Positions 18,469 to 30,547 of a DNA stretch of 64,000 bases are shown here, piece by piece. This stretch comes from Chlamydoabsidia padenii (Eukaryota > Mucoromycota > Mucoromycetes > Mucorales > Cunninghamellaceae): positions 1-64,000 of the forward strand of contig JAIWND010000043.1 of assembly GCA_025330725.1 (NCBI GenBank), given 5' to 3'. The notes beneath the pieces are model-generated. The model did not search any database, had not been told where the DNA came from, and saw only the letters and a list, made by a program, of their open reading frames with translations. The translations under genes were made by a program, and so were the position numbers. Each line of letters starts with the position of its first letter. The stretch's first letter is position 1.

Positions 18469-21400
18469 ACTCTCTCTACAACAAAGACACCAAGACGCAC
18501 TGCAATCCTTGCAAGTAAAACCAGCAAAATACATCAACCCTACGACGGACAACAAGAGGATGTAGTAGTCCCCACCATTAACAACAGGAAGACAACTACT
18601 ATAAGAGTGAATCCCAAGATTGGGTCCCCCACTAAGAAAAAACTACGAGTGGAGACAATACTGGAACTCATCTTTGAATGTACGTAGTATATTTAAAGAA
18701 AATCATCCTAATACTCGACGACAATTCTCTACATTCCTCCGTTCACTTAAACTCTCAAATCAAACCGATATTCTCTGCCTTCAAGAACTCCCCAGTCACA
18801 GACGACCAAATCTATTGCAACACGAACTCAATACACTACACAGATTATTCCCTAACATTACAGCCTTTTTTTCTAAACACTGCGCAATTATTTGTTTCAA
18901 CCCATCACTCAGGTTGGAAAATCAGTGAATATCAATCGATTAACGCATACTTACAACAAATATAGTTAATGCTGACAACTCACAACTCATCTTCAAACTT
19001 GCAAATATATATGCACCGGCCGACATCGTCCGCCGCAGACCATTCTATCAGAGCATGCCATCATACCCCCTTTTCGATCTGCCAGAATCGGATTGGATCA
19101 TTCTTGGTGACCTCAATACGGCCTTACACTTTAAACCTCTTCCAGTTTATGCAAGACCCTGGCTACAATGGATTCACAACGACTGTGTCGATATTTTTTG
19201 CCAAAAAGATCCACAACAAACAAACACGTATCGACTCCTTACAGCCTTTAGGAGAGGCGAGGCTCGAACGACTATAGACTATATTTTCTGCAGTAGACAC
19301 CATATACCTCTCATACTCCACTGCGATCAACAATTCTTAGTAACACATTGGACTGACCATGCCTTAATGAACATCTCTCTTAAAACTCCTAGAAACCAGT
19401 GGGGACCTGGCGTATGGCGATTCAACACACAGCTTTTGGATCAAGAAGACTTTCAGGACATCCTATTGGCCACCCGGAATGCTTTCTTCAAGTCGAATAA
19501 GAACTCATCTTCAACAATACAACAACAGGGGGACAGACTCAAGACTTTGACGAAAACCTGTGCGATCAAATATGCATCTCTCAGTAACCGTGATCGCCAC
19601 CGAAAATTGAAGGACCTGCAACAACAACGCCAATACCTACTACGGATCGGAAGAGGGGACGTCTTATCGACCGAGCACACTAAACGGATCAAAGAAATCG
19701 AAAGTGATATCGACAAAGAAATAACTATTGACACAGATCGGCTGATAGTTAGGACTAGCACCAGATGGGGAGAAAAGGGGGAACGGAGCAACAAATACTT
19801 TTATCGTGTTTTAAAACAGCGTGAAAGAGAAACTGCTTTGAACTGTATCAGGAACCCGACCACCAACGAAATAAACTACACACCAGAAGAAATGCTTTAT
19901 GAAGCCGGTAGGTTTTATACGAAACTCTATACTCCAACCTTTCCAAAACCAGCGATGACACAACAACTCCTGGAACATGTCCCTCGTCAGTCCCTCACTT
20001 CAACTCAACAGAAAGCCTTGATTAGCCTAACAAACCAGGATACTCTCGACGATATCATTGAACACAGCCCACTGCGAAAAAGCCCTGGACTGGATGGACT
20101 CTGTTTTGAAGTTTTCAAGTTTGTCGTGAAAAAACATAAGGCTATGGCGGACCTACTCTTGAAAGTGATGAATGAAGCTCTCCAGGGGATCTTCCCAAGT
20201 TCATGGAAAGAAACCAAAATGGTGCTACTCTATAAAAGGGGGATCGTGATCTGCTGGCAAACTGGTGACCTCTATCTATGATCAATTGTGATGCAAAGTT
20301 CTATACAAAACTCCTTACCACCCGCCTCTTCCAACACACCTTTCACTTGATCACACCATACCAAACAGGATTCATGCGTGAAAGATTGATATCGGACAAC
20401 GTATGGATCACACAGACACTAATGGCACACCTTCAACACACAGCACCAGAAGACCCCACCATTGGTGTCCTAGTTATGCTAAATATGGGGTTTCCTCTGG
20501 AACTTGTCGACTCCATCTTGACCCTTTTCTTTGGAACAAATATCCACATATTCATCAACAATTGTTTATCTGCTCCGGTTAGACAAGATAGAGGATTGCG
20601 CTAAGGGGATCCTCTGTCACCTTTTCTTTTCAACATTGCTCTATAACCGTTCCTGCGTACTGTGCTCGCATCACCAAATTTACTAGGGTGTCCTATCCCA
20701 AATCCACATGGCTGGTCCTAAACTAACAACTATGCTGCTTCTGTCGATATCCAAGTCAAGATACTGGCATATGCGGACGATGTGATCTTTTTCCTGCGAG
20801 ACATTAACGACTGGACGGTCCTTAAAAACTTATTGGATGTGTATGGTGCTGCTTCGAACGCAAAAGTCAATTTGGCAAAGACAGTTATGGTATCCATGTC
20901 TGGACATCCTTATGAATGTTGGGAATCAGTATCCCAGAATGAACACATTACATTACATGGCATGATAAAGAAGCTTTCTCGGCGGTCAATTATTTGGGCT
21001 ACCCCCTCTTCTCTTCATCACGGCAATTGGACAATTTTCTAGCAACAACTACACAGAAGATTGAAAGACATATACTTCTCCTGTCTGCTCGAAACCTATC
21101 TGTCCTGAGTCGCTCGTCGGTAGCAAACTCTCTACTCCTGTCTACATTGTGGCATATCCTTCGGTTTACAATAGTTCCAACCGCCTGGCTTGATAAAATT
21201 CGGAAAATGGTTCAAGGTTTTGTCCTGCCGTTCTTCCCTCGTCCATCGTGGTCTAGAATCTGCACACCAAAAACACAAGGCGGTTTGGGTATCATCGACC
21301 CCGAACACCAATCACTTGCTCTGCATAACATCTACTTACGACATCTCACTGAACAGACTTTCGAGACTCCATTGACGGGTATAATACAAGCACTAGTCCA

Positions 21401-22560
21401 TTTATATTCCCGGCAACGGTTAAGTCTTCCTTTTATGCTGTCACCATCTAAACAAAACAGTTATGTCAAACCAATTCCACAGCTTCGACATCTGATCCGT
21501 CTTTTGAAACATTTACCTGCTAATCCTATATCCGAAGAATGGACACCCAAGATCACTAGATATTTACCTCTGTCGAAGGGCTTGATTGCAGATGTTGATA
21601 ACCCTTTCGACTTGAAGAAAGCGATCCCTCTAAAAATTAACAGTAGAATCATTGCAAGAATACATCCCACGGACAGATGCTTTTTTTCCTCGTGCACTAA
21701 ACCCAACTCGATCCTCCTTGATGTACAAAATACTAAAAGATTTGAAAGACCAACGGCTTAGATGTATTCCTCTATTGGATCGACAGACTGATATTCTTAC
21801 CAATCATAAACCGATGGTACACCACTGGCATAGATCTTGGATCAATCATGGGGGGTTGATACTGACGGACGACGACCCGGTTATACCTTGCCAAGGTTCT
21901 CCGAGCACTCTCCGACTGTATTGGATGCAACAAGATCAAACTTCAAGAACTTCACCAAAGCCACCGTATGAGTACCCTCCGATCGATTTGATGCCTGAAG
22001 AAAAAAATGGAAGATGTTTTGATCCATTCGAATACCTCATAATGTACGAAATTTTTGGTGGTGAATCTTGTTATTCAAATTACCGACACAGCCACTGCTG
22101 CACTGATGGATGCCAACGGTCCACGACTCTCAACTCTGTAAAATATGCCTGTCCGAAATCGAAGATGTATTCCACATGGTGGTTAGCTGCACTTTGAGGG
22201 CGCAATTTTGGAAAGAAGCACTCAGACATTACAACGTGGACCCCCAAGATTCTTTTGCAATATGGGCGACAGTCACTTTCCAATCCATGCCACAAGGGAA
22301 ACAGGCACGTGCACAATGGTTTACTCGTCTCGCCAAATGGGGTCGGATCATGCTAATCATTTGGCAATACCATTGGAGGACAATCTACGGTAACATCCCT
22401 TGGTGCCATGCCGGCGCAATGAACCGGCTGGCCTTAACGGATTACCCCAGAAGGTATACTCCTGATGGTGGATTTTTAGAAAGCTGTTTGGTTAGTTTAC
22501 TGCGCTGTGGTCGCCTTTCGTACATTTTTGCTTTACAATAAAAAACCGGATTGCTCCGCA
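18469..22560 (+). mobile_element. LINE copy 2 (Tad/jockey-like), decayed
   Basis: Starts just after the Tc1 right end with what may be the last part of ORF1 (18470-18650), then ORF2, and ends with a 3' tail AAAATAAATAAATAAAG (about 22559-22576). It is related to LINE copy 1 at the endonuclease start. The upstream ORF1 is not present next to it. Confidence 0.8.
18660..22541 (+). pseudogene. LINE ORF2: endonuclease, reverse transcriptase, C-terminal zinc domain; decayed
   Basis: Pieces in order: APE endonuclease (18672-19350; SLNVRSIFK, LCLQELP, ILGDLN, TTIDYIF), linker, reverse transcriptase (about 20000-21000; PGLDGLCFEVFK, then GLR-stop-GDPLSPFLFNIAL, then LAYADDVIFF) and a C-terminal zf-RVT-like region (22110-22541; CKICLSEIEDVFHMVVSC). 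Breaks include frameshifts near 18930, 19000, 21000 and 22100, and a TAA at about 20602 where the motif normally reads RQGDPLSP. The longest intact part is 19055-20281. No functional protein is possible. Confidence 0.88.
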
Positions 22561-22891
22561 AAAATAAATAAATAAAGTGAAGTGTACCATCTGGAAGTAA
22601 CACTGGATCTTCCACTTTGAGAATAGCCCCTGGAGGAAGGAGGTTGCTCTGTCCTTGTATAATACACTAATATAGAATAATCATTATGTCATCAGTTTAA
22701 TAAATGTAACTCCTTTTACAAAAAAAAAAAAAAAAAAAAAAAAAAATCGATATTCCCGGTAAGACACTCTTTGCATTAATTGGTGCTGAGTAAAACAATT
22801 TCCTAATCCGAATCCACTTGCGTGCAGCAGTCCCTCATTTAATAGACGATCATCAACATCATCGAGGAGCTCATTTTTACCTTTAAAAATT
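22561..22891. other. LINE 3' flank and HIS6 upstream region
   Basis: Holds the LINE tail, then a 27-base A-run (about 22720-22746) and unassigned sequence up to the HIS6 start. No other gene seen; the HIS6 promoter must lie here. Confidence 0.5.
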
Positions 22892-23995
22892 ATGACACGT
22901 TTCAACGGCTGCATTGATTTACACCAAGGACAAGTGAAACAAATCGTAGGAGGAACACTTGATGAAAGTGCGCCTGGAATTTTACATACAAACTTTGTAT
23001 CCAAGTAAATGACTGAAAATGATTGAAAAATTGCTCACTTCCACTCATAAATTGCTCTTACCCTTATCTTGCCACAGGGAGTCGCCCAGTTACTACGCTG
23101 ATCTCTATCGAAAAAACGATGTGACACGCTGTCATGTCATAAAACTTGGACCAAATAATGACTGCGCTGCGAAGGAGGCTCTTCGTACTTGGCCTCAAGG
23201 CTTACAAGTGGGCGGAGGTATCAACTTGGATAATGCGCAAGAATGGATTAACGCTGGCGCTTCAAAAGTCATTGTGACAAGTTACCTTTTTCCTGATTCG
23301 AAATTCTCACTCGAGAGACTCAGGGAACTTTATCGAAAGGTTGGAAAAGACAAACTAGTAGTTGATGTTAGTTGCCGTCGCTCTGGGAACCAATGGGTAG
23401 TAGCAATGAATAAGTGGCAAACATTAACGGATATGGTTGTCAATAAGGGTATTAGAAAAAAAAGGGAAAAAAAAACTCGAAGGATTAACTGTGATGTTTT
23501 TATTTAGAAACGCTGGACATGTTATCGGAATTCTGCAGCGAATTCCTTATTCATGCAGCTGATGTTGAAGGCTTATGTAGAGGAATAGATGAAGAACTTG
23601 TCGAATGTAATTTTTTTCTCGAAGGAAGCTGAAAATGTGCTAATAACTTTTTTCCAACGAATTTTCTAGGTCTAGGCCAATGGGTTTCTATTCCCACAAC
23701 ATATGCTGGCGGGGGACGATGTAAGTGGAGATAGAAAGGTTAAATTAAAGTTATTCCTACTCACTGATACGTATTTATCTTTTTTCTTGATTCAAAAGCG
23801 CTTGATGATTTGGCACTTGTCCAACAACTTTCCGGTGGGAAAGTGGACTTGACTTACGGAAGGTATTGTGGGAATATCGATGTTTTTTCATTGGTGGTTT
23901 AACTCGGAAAATATTTTTTATGTAGTTCCTTGGATATTTTCGGTGGAGAAGGCGTCACTTTCAAAGATTGTGTCGATTGGAACCGATCTCACTAA
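22892..23995 (+). CDS. HIS6: Phosphoribosylformimino-AICAR phosphate isomerase (HisA)
   Basis: Catalyses the Amadori-type isomerisation of ProFAR to PRFAR, the fourth step of histidine synthesis, in the cytosol; a (beta/alpha)8 barrel. Six exons inferred: 22892-23004, 23077-23448, 23508-23606, 23670-23720, 23799-23862, 23926-23995, all in phase. Family landmarks: [15 protein letters not shown] near the N-terminus (first catalytic Asp), [17 protein letters not shown] (second catalytic Asp region), TYAGG and the C-terminal [13 protein letters not shown] phosphate site. The deduced protein of about 255 residues fits the family. LINE remains end about 330 bp upstream. Exon edges are by eye. Confidence 0.92.
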
Positions 23996-24441
23996 TGCTA
24001 AATTATATGTTAAAACACCACTTTAGATTTCTAAATAGAAATTACAAAAAAGCTCCCATAATTACAAATATATCTATCAATATTCACCCATTCCATGCAA
24101 ATTATGGACCATCGCTGCAAGAAAACAAAGTTTGAATCGCTTTGTGAAACTGATGTCGTGAGACCTCGAGATATTTGTATCTTGTAATAACATATCAAGT
24201 GTAGTATCCACCGCATTATACAACGATTTTGTGTAATCGGGGATGGCAGTAGAGAGTTGAGATCTCAATCTTAGATCTCGATTATTGGTGTTTGTATTAT
24301 AGCTTACGCGACAGTCGAACCTGGTTTATAAGAGTTTTATTTATAAATTGTCTTTTTTCTCTTTCTCACAAAATAAACCTAAGATTTGTCTCAGTACTTA
24401 ACGTCTCGACTATCACATCAAGCATTGTTGTGCAAAATGGG
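23996..24441. other. Convergent 3' intergenic region
   Basis: Between the 3' ends of HIS6 and the acid phosphatase. Nothing recognised. Confidence 0.5.
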
Positions 24442-25557
24442 TCAAAGGGAAATTCCTACAGCCTTCGCGTCGCCCTCGCCCAAATTACCGAGGTCCCACT
24501 TGAGTAAAAACAAATAAAAGAAAATCAGTGTTCAGATCCTGGGGCGTCTTTTTTGAGTATATGTAATATTACGTACGTTATCCTCTATGGTCTTCAGTAA
24601 AGAGTAGTGATTATATTTGGTGTTATCGGAAGATGTACTTGAACTGCGTTTGAAAGATGGCCCGAATAGGACAGTCTGAACTTGATTGGGAATCAAGTAA
24701 TCCTTTGCTTCATCAAAGGTGGAAACAAACATAGTGTTTCTTGTAAAGTTTTCTTTCGTAATACGAGGTTCCAAGAATCCTTCAAACCAATTGGATGCAT
24801 ATTGAAGTGAGGTATCGTGGCCGCAATTATTCATATCAGGTGTGTAAAAAACAAATTGAGGGACATTATCGTTGCGTATGTCGATGTCTAATTGATCCGC
24901 GTTGACAATATTAGCGCAGCGCTTAGAATCTTCTTGAATGTTTGTCATCGACATGAACGGATTATGCTTCCTCGCATAGGTGCCGATGCGCATCGAAGTG
25001 TCACAATTCCCGGTGTAAGCTTGCTGATAAGACTTCCAACTGATATTCTTGGCTTCCAGTAGGTCTACTATAGAGTTTCGGTTGATCTTGGATTCGAAAT
25101 CAAGAAAAGTACCACTGGTAGATCCAGAAATTAGACCAATCTATTTGAAAGGAGGGATAAAGATATGGTTTAGATTTTACATATCTGGAATAAACACTTC
25201 GACACTTACATAATTAGGCTGGGATGGATGAGTCAATGCAAAATAATTCGATAGCTCAATCCCTATTGTAAATAAACAAACAAATAAACAAATAAACAAA
25301 CAAGTAACCAATCAATTGATCATTCAATTAGATCCTTTACCATTGTGCTTCGAAGCGAGTTTACCAAAGTAGGCGTCATTGTGGACAGTCTTATAATTTT
25401 CATTCTCAAATATAAAAATTACAACTCGGTCAAAGTACCTACCAGGAGCTGTTGTCACACCGGAAGTAATGGTAGTATTACTTGTATTTTCAGCAGGATT
25501 TGCGCTTGTAGCAATCAGTGCAAAGAAAGTGGCTGTTACGAGAGAGAAAAGGATCAT
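24442..25557 (-). CDS. Secreted acid phosphatase (phosphoesterase family PF04185)
   Basis: Four exons inferred: 25557-25341, 25262-25210, 25140-24577, 24498-24442, giving about 296 residues. The N-terminus (MILFSLVTATFFALIATSA) is a signal peptide, so the protein should enter the secretory path. Landmarks of the family: VVIFIFENENY, THPSQPNYIGLISG, and YTPDMNNCGHDTS. Fungal members release phosphate from organic esters outside the cell or in the vacuole and are often induced by phosphate starvation; no regulatory site is evident here. Several N-x-S/T sites are present. The start is the ATG at 25557; a longer open frame upstream lacks an ATG. Confidence 0.88.
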
Positions 25558-26191
25558 TTCAAAGTTAAACAATTAGATTGATTGGAACTGATGGTTGGAG
25601 TCAATCTTTATAAATGCGACCCAATTTTAATCTCAAGGTAAGCGTTAATTTAATTCACTCGATATAGCCAACCCAGATAAGCATTGCCATACATATCATT
25701 AAGAAATTGATGCTACCTTTATCTTTTCGCAATGAATTAAATGAAAACGTTCTTGATTAATTGGTAAACAATGTTCGTGTCACATACTGGGATGGAAAAA
25801 AGGCAAGATCAAATCCGAAAAGTCAACCCATGTGCCCAGAGTACTGGAGGACGTCCATCGAGTTACAAACTGGGTTTCCCTTTCCTTTCGCGGCTCTCAA
25901 AGTCGTTAGAGATCGCGGCCTTTGAAATTCATATTGCACCCTTTACCCCTTGGTTTTGCACTATTTGACACTTACTTTGCACCCGTTGAGATAGGCAATC
26001 ATAAGGTTTTTTACAATGAAATTGCACATTATGTAAAGTGCACAGAGCATTTTAGAATTCATATTTATAGGGAAAAGAAGTTAATAAGTTGCTGATGATG
26101 TACAAAAAAAAAGCACTTGATTTTGGATTCATATATTTTATTGACCACTTTTTCATAACATATTTAAAACTACGAGGTACTTTTTACAACT
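25558..26191. other. Intergenic region with a possible decayed MITE
   Basis: No gene recognised. A segment at about 25905-25950 (CGCGGCCTTTGAAATTCATATTGCACCC) resembles the edge of the inverted-repeat element at 54525-54940 (about 80 percent over 33 bases), so an old relative may sit here. Confidence 0.35.
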
Positions 26192-26611
26192 TTATAACAT
26201 TTTTTCCTTGTTCAAGCATCTATCAAAAAATGATATGGAGTGCCTGGTCCAGTCTTCGCAATCAGAAACTGTCACCAGTTTAACAGCATCCAGGATTCTT
26301 GGTACTGAAGTATCTTTATCAGTGATTCCCCCCCTGCGGACATTCATCTCGACTTTGGACCACATTTCCTCGATAGGGTTGAGAAATGGAGAGTACGTTG
26401 GGAAGTACATACAATTGTACCCGCGAGATTCGATGAGATGTTTAACCTCACCACTTTTATGGATGGGTGCGTTATCCATCACCAGGTAGCGCCCTTTTAG
26501 CCCATTCTTGTCGAGTTCGTCCAAGATAGCCTCCAAGAATTGCAAATAATGGCTTGTCCGGCTACCCACACGACCATTCACAACACCAGACTTGGATACA
26601 TCCAGCTTTCT

Positions 26612-26653
<42 letters not shown>

Positions 26654-26779
26654 ATAAACTCTTCTTTTACCATCTTTTATGACCGTTCTAACATGTGTCC
26701 TTTTCCGGTCGCTCCTAAAAAAGGAAATACTATCGATTTTTAAACATAGATTTAGGCATCTAGATTTTATTGTAACCAC
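26192..26779 (-). pseudogene. Tc1-type transposase C-terminal fragment
   Basis: Reading on the minus strand: KLDVSKSGVVNGRVGSRTS, then GRYLVMDNAPIHK (second Asp) and SPFLNPIEEMW (Glu), again with 34 residues between the acids. The N-terminal DNA-binding half and first Asp are absent. A 34-base A-run on the coding strand (26619-26652) interrupts the upstream side. It is a different subfamily from the copy at 16129-18468. Confidence 0.82.
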
Positions 26780-26944
26780 TCCAAACCCACTTCATCATTT
26801 CTTTACACCCTAAAGAGTCGTCTAGTTTGTTTAAAGATTTTTATTCATTATGGATTTGATATATATATATATATTTAAAGGTGCGGCCTTTTCCGGTCGA
26901 TTCGACCAATAACCACTTGTTAATAAAACTAGTGATACAGGGAT

Positions 26945-27458
26945 CTAAGTTTCCTCCATCATTGTGAATCCAGGTAGTAACTTTGTTCGCCTACAGACCC
27001 AAAATCCGGTAGATTACTGTGAGGGTATGAGCGAAATGCTTTCCTTCGGTTTATAACATTGATTCAGAATAAATCACTTACCTAGTTTTAATACTATCAC
27101 CGTTTTCACTGTATACCGGGGTAACTTCCATCATGGGTTTACCTGAGCAGCTTGAAATAAAGAAAGAAAGAAAGACTTAATTATTTTGCGCTCATACTTT
27201 ACTGAATTGGTGGTGGTGCTTTTACCTTAAGAATAGCCTGACAAAAGGATTACATTCTATGTGAGTTGAGCCAACTTCACATTGATATTGGACAAGTTCA
27301 CTCAACTTGCATTGCTTGGAATCAGTGGAGGACGACAATAATTTGTGTCGCTCTGTGTGATCTAACATCTGTTGAGGGAAAAAACAATCCTGGGAAAACT
27401 GAAATCTTGCTTCTTCAGAAGTTTCTCCGACTGTGTTGAAACGCCGCCAAAACACCAT
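26945..27458 (-). CDS. Som1-like mitochondrial inner-membrane peptidase subunit (candidate)
   Basis: Three exons inferred: 27458-27226, 27150-27082, 26990-26945, in phase, about 115 residues. The middle carries the spaced cysteine pattern CKLSELVQYQCEV...IECNPFVRLFLSC...MMEVTPVY, which resembles fungal Som1 proteins (small factors of the mitochondrial IMP protease that cuts sorting signals in the intermembrane space). No signal peptide or membrane segment. Its ATG lies only 51 bases from the divergent glycyl-tRNA synthetase ATG. The assignment rests on remembered family pattern and is moderate. If wrong, it is still a plausible small spliced gene. Confidence 0.58.
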
Positions 27459-27509
27459 GAATAAACATGGAATTCATCCCTTCTTATTTAACTGTTTGAC
27501 ATTCACGCC
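27459..27509. promoter_or_regulatory. 51-bp divergent intergenic spacer
   Basis: All the sequence between the start codons of the Som1-like gene and the glycyl-tRNA synthetase. Regulatory elements and 5' leaders must overlap or extend into the neighbours. No TATA box is seen. Confidence 0.5.
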
Positions 27510-29234
27510 ATGTCACAAAAATTTCGGGCTCTGCTTGATCTGTGCAAACGCCGAGGCTTTCTGTATCAGTCTGCAGAAATATATGGTGGACTTCGTGGAG
27601 CTTATGATTACGGACCTTTAGGTGTGGAATTGAAAAAAAACATTCAACATTCCTGGTGGCGACAGCACGTATACTTCAGGGACGACGTTGTAGGATTGGA
27701 CACGAGCATCATTACTCCTCACCCAGTACTCAAGGCTTCTGGACATGTTGATGAATTCTCTGACTTGCTTGTGGACTGCATATTAACAAAGGAAAGATTT
27801 CGTCCTGATAAAGCGCCAGCTTTAGTTTTGCAATCAACTTCTCCTGCTAACGGTGGTGGTAGTGGTGGCAAAGCTTTTATGCTTGCTCCTGACAAGATTA
27901 CCGCTCAACTTTGGCAACAACACATTACCGAACAACTGGCACCTGGTATCAAAACAACCATAGAGGGCAAGAAAATATGGCTTCACATCACTTCCTTCAC
28001 ACCTTCCTCACAGCACCAGCCTGGATCTATTTTGTTCTCTATGGCCAACAAAGATCTTGATCCACTTTCTATTCCCTATCATGGTTATGTGTCTCCTGAC
28101 TCCTTGTCGCCCTTCTTGACTCCAAGTCGGCCCTTTAATCTAATGTTCAAGACATTCCTTGATCCCATTGATCCTGTCGAACGCATCATTCAAACTACTC
28201 AGCAGCACGATCCAACACAGCAACAAAAACGAACAATACGCGAAGAGGTTGATGACGTATTACGACCCTCTACTGTTTATCTGCGCCCAGAGACTGCGCA
28301 GGGTGTTTTCATTAATTTTGAACAAGTCACGCGTACTATGAAGATGAAAGTACCTTTTGGTATCGCTCAGGTAGGAAAATCATTCCGTAACGAAATACGA
28401 CTCGAGCACGGTATCTTTCGTACGCCTGAGTTTGAACAAATGGAATTGGAATATTTTGTCAGCCCTTGGACTTCTGCTTACTGGTATAACTACTGGCGTA
28501 AACTACGATATAATTGGTGGCTCACATACGCCAGTCATCCTGAAGACTTTCGACAACGGGACCACGAGGCTGATGAGATGGCTCATTATGCTGTGGGCTG
28601 TACAGATGTGGAATACAAGTATCCTTGGGGTTGGGGTGAAGTGGAAGGAGTGGCACATAGGGGTAATTATGACCTGACACAACATTTGAAAAACACTGGT
28701 GCGAAATTCGAAGTCATTGAAAATGGCCAAGTAAACCAAGATGATGATTCGACCGTGGATATGTCACTTGTACCCAAAGAAACACCTGCAAAATATGTAC
28801 CTCACGTGGTCGAAAGCTCCTGTGGTTTAAACCGCGCCATGTTGGCCTTTTTGTGCGACGCCTTCCATCAAATTCCTGCTGACAATGACAAGAATCAGCC
28901 ACCAAGAAATATTCTCAAATTGCATCCTCAGCTTGCCCCCATTAAATGTGCCGTCATGCCCCTCACCGGCAAGCCAGAATTTCTACCACTCGTTAAAAAA
29001 ATCACTCATTCCATTCGTAAGCATGGTCTATATACAGTTATCGAAACTCAGAAATTGAAAATCGGCAAGCGTTACTACCGGCATGATGAAATCGGTACAC
29101 CTTGGTGTATCACTGTGGATTATCAAAGTTTAGAGGATGACACTGTTACTATCAGAGACCGTGATAGTGGCGAACAGCACCGAATACCTTGGAATAAAGC
29201 ACAACAATACATTAGTACCAAACTATTAGAGTAG
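27510..29234 (+). CDS. Glycyl-tRNA synthetase, bacterial-type alpha2 class II
   Basis: Intronless 574-codon frame. Class II core: GGLRGAYDYGPLG near the N-terminus, YLRPETAQGVFINF, PFGIAQVGKSFRNEI (motif 2), EFEQMELEYFV, VVESSCGLNRAMLA (motif 3), then an anticodon-binding domain (LAPIKCAVMPL ... GKRYYRHDEIGTPWCITVD). The wording is closer to bacterial Thermus-type enzymes than to yeast GRS1. It begins directly with the catalytic domain: an in-frame TAA lies 21 bases upstream of the ATG and no presequence is visible. It charges tRNA-Gly; whether it acts in cytosol or mitochondria is not clear. Absence of introns among intron-rich neighbours fits bacterial or organellar ancestry. Confidence 0.93.
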   Translation: MSQKFRALLDLCKRRGFLYQSAEIYGGLRGAYDYGPLGVELKKNIQHSWWRQHVYFRDDVVGLDTSIITPHPVLKASGHVDEFSDLLVDCILTKERFRPDKAPALVLQSTSPANGGGSGGKAFMLAPDKITAQLWQQHITEQLAPGIKTTIEGKKIWLHITSFTPSSQHQPGSILFSMANKDLDPLSIPYHGYVSPDSLSPFLTPSRPFNLMFKTFLDPIDPVERIIQTTQQHDPTQQQKRTIREEVDDVLRPSTVYLRPETAQGVFINFEQVTRTMKMKVPFGIAQVGKSFRNEIRLEHGIFRTPEFEQMELEYFVSPWTSAYWYNYWRKLRYNWWLTYASHPEDFRQRDHEADEMAHYAVGCTDVEYKYPWGWGEVEGVAHRGNYDLTQHLKNTGAKFEVIENGQVNQDDDSTVDMSLVPKETPAKYVPHVVESSCGLNRAMLAFLCDAFHQIPADNDKNQPPRNILKLHPQLAPIKCAVMPLTGKPEFLPLVKKITHSIRKHGLYTVIETQKLKIGKRYYRHDEIGTPWCITVDYQSLEDDTVTIRDRDSGEQHRIPWNKAQQYISTKLLE

Positions 29235-29619
29235 ATTCACAAAAATAAAATATAGTATAAGCCCTTTGTTTTAGCAGTTAATTTATTTGATTCATGTTAC
29301 CCGAGTCAGATACACCGAATCCTCAGCACCTATCAAAGTTGGTAATAAAAAATGATTCTTCTATCGGCATGAAATATCATGTGGTTAGTCTCCCCACAAT
29401 CAAACGCAATAGTGGCTCCATAATGTGAAGCATTGTTTAAAAAAGAACTCCTTTTTAGGCAGAAACATTTCAGTTTATGTATGTATAATTAAACCCCCGA
29501 ACGATGAGAGCGTGAGAAAATAATAATAACACTGGGGGGGGGGAGTACATGTCATTTTCCTTTTCCCTTCCCTTCTCGAAAACCCTCCTTTTAAACTTGT
29601 TTATTTACCTCTACAAACA
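29235..29619. other. Intergenic region upstream of IVD
   Basis: Contains a G10 run (about 29535-29544) and a pyrimidine-rich leader before the IVD ATG. No gene recognised. Confidence 0.5.
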
Positions 29620-30512
29620 ATGCTCAAGCTCTTCAACTTTGGACGCACCATTGTAAGTTTTCACTCATCACTTTTGGCTGTCAGTATTTACTGATACATA
29701 CCTTTTCTTGATATTCAATCAGAATACAGTCTCAAAAGTTCCCTGCTTTACCCTCAACAAGTGCCGTCAATTGGCTACCATGAGTACTTATGACAGTGCT
29801 GTTGCCAACTTGACACCTGATCAAGAGGAGGTAAGTTTAAGATTCTTTACATCTATCGCAACGTTTATTTTGATGCAAAGCGTCTTTATTTGGCAAAATA
29901 GTTGCGTGAAGCTGTTCACAATTTTGCGCAGAATGAACTTGCTCCTCGTGCTGCCGACATTGACAAGAAAAACGAATATCCTATGGACATGTGGAAAAAA
30001 CTGGGTGATATGGGTCTATTGGGTATCACTGCCCCTGAAAAGTATGGTGGTCTCGGACTTGGTTATTTGGAACACACCTTTGTGATGGAAGAGCTCTCAC
30101 GTGCCAGCGGCTCTGTGGCTTTAAGTTATGGAGCTCATTCCAATCTCTGTGTTAATCAAATTGTCCGTAATGGCAACGATGCACAAAAAGAAAAATATTT
30201 ACCCAAGGTAATATATAATAGGAGCTTTTGTGAAGAAAATGCAAAATGCATCGTCTAAACTATCTTATCTGATCCTTCCTTTTCCTAGTTGATTTCTGGT
30301 GATCATGTGGGAGCTTTGGCAATGTCTGAACCAGGATCCGGATCTGATGTTGTTAGCATGAAATTACGGGCTGAAAAGAAAGGAGATCATTATGTATTGA
30401 ATGGAAACAAAATGTGGATCACCAATGGTCCAGATGCTGATGTTCTTGTTGTTTATGCAAAAACTGATCCCAAAGCCGGGCCCAAAGGTATCACTGCCTT
30501 TTTAGTGGAAAA

Positions 30513-30547
<35 letters not shown>

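Noticed and set aside
22684..23004. Minus-strand 106-codon frame with poly-Phe
   Set aside because: Antisense to HIS6 exon 1 and to the A27 run.
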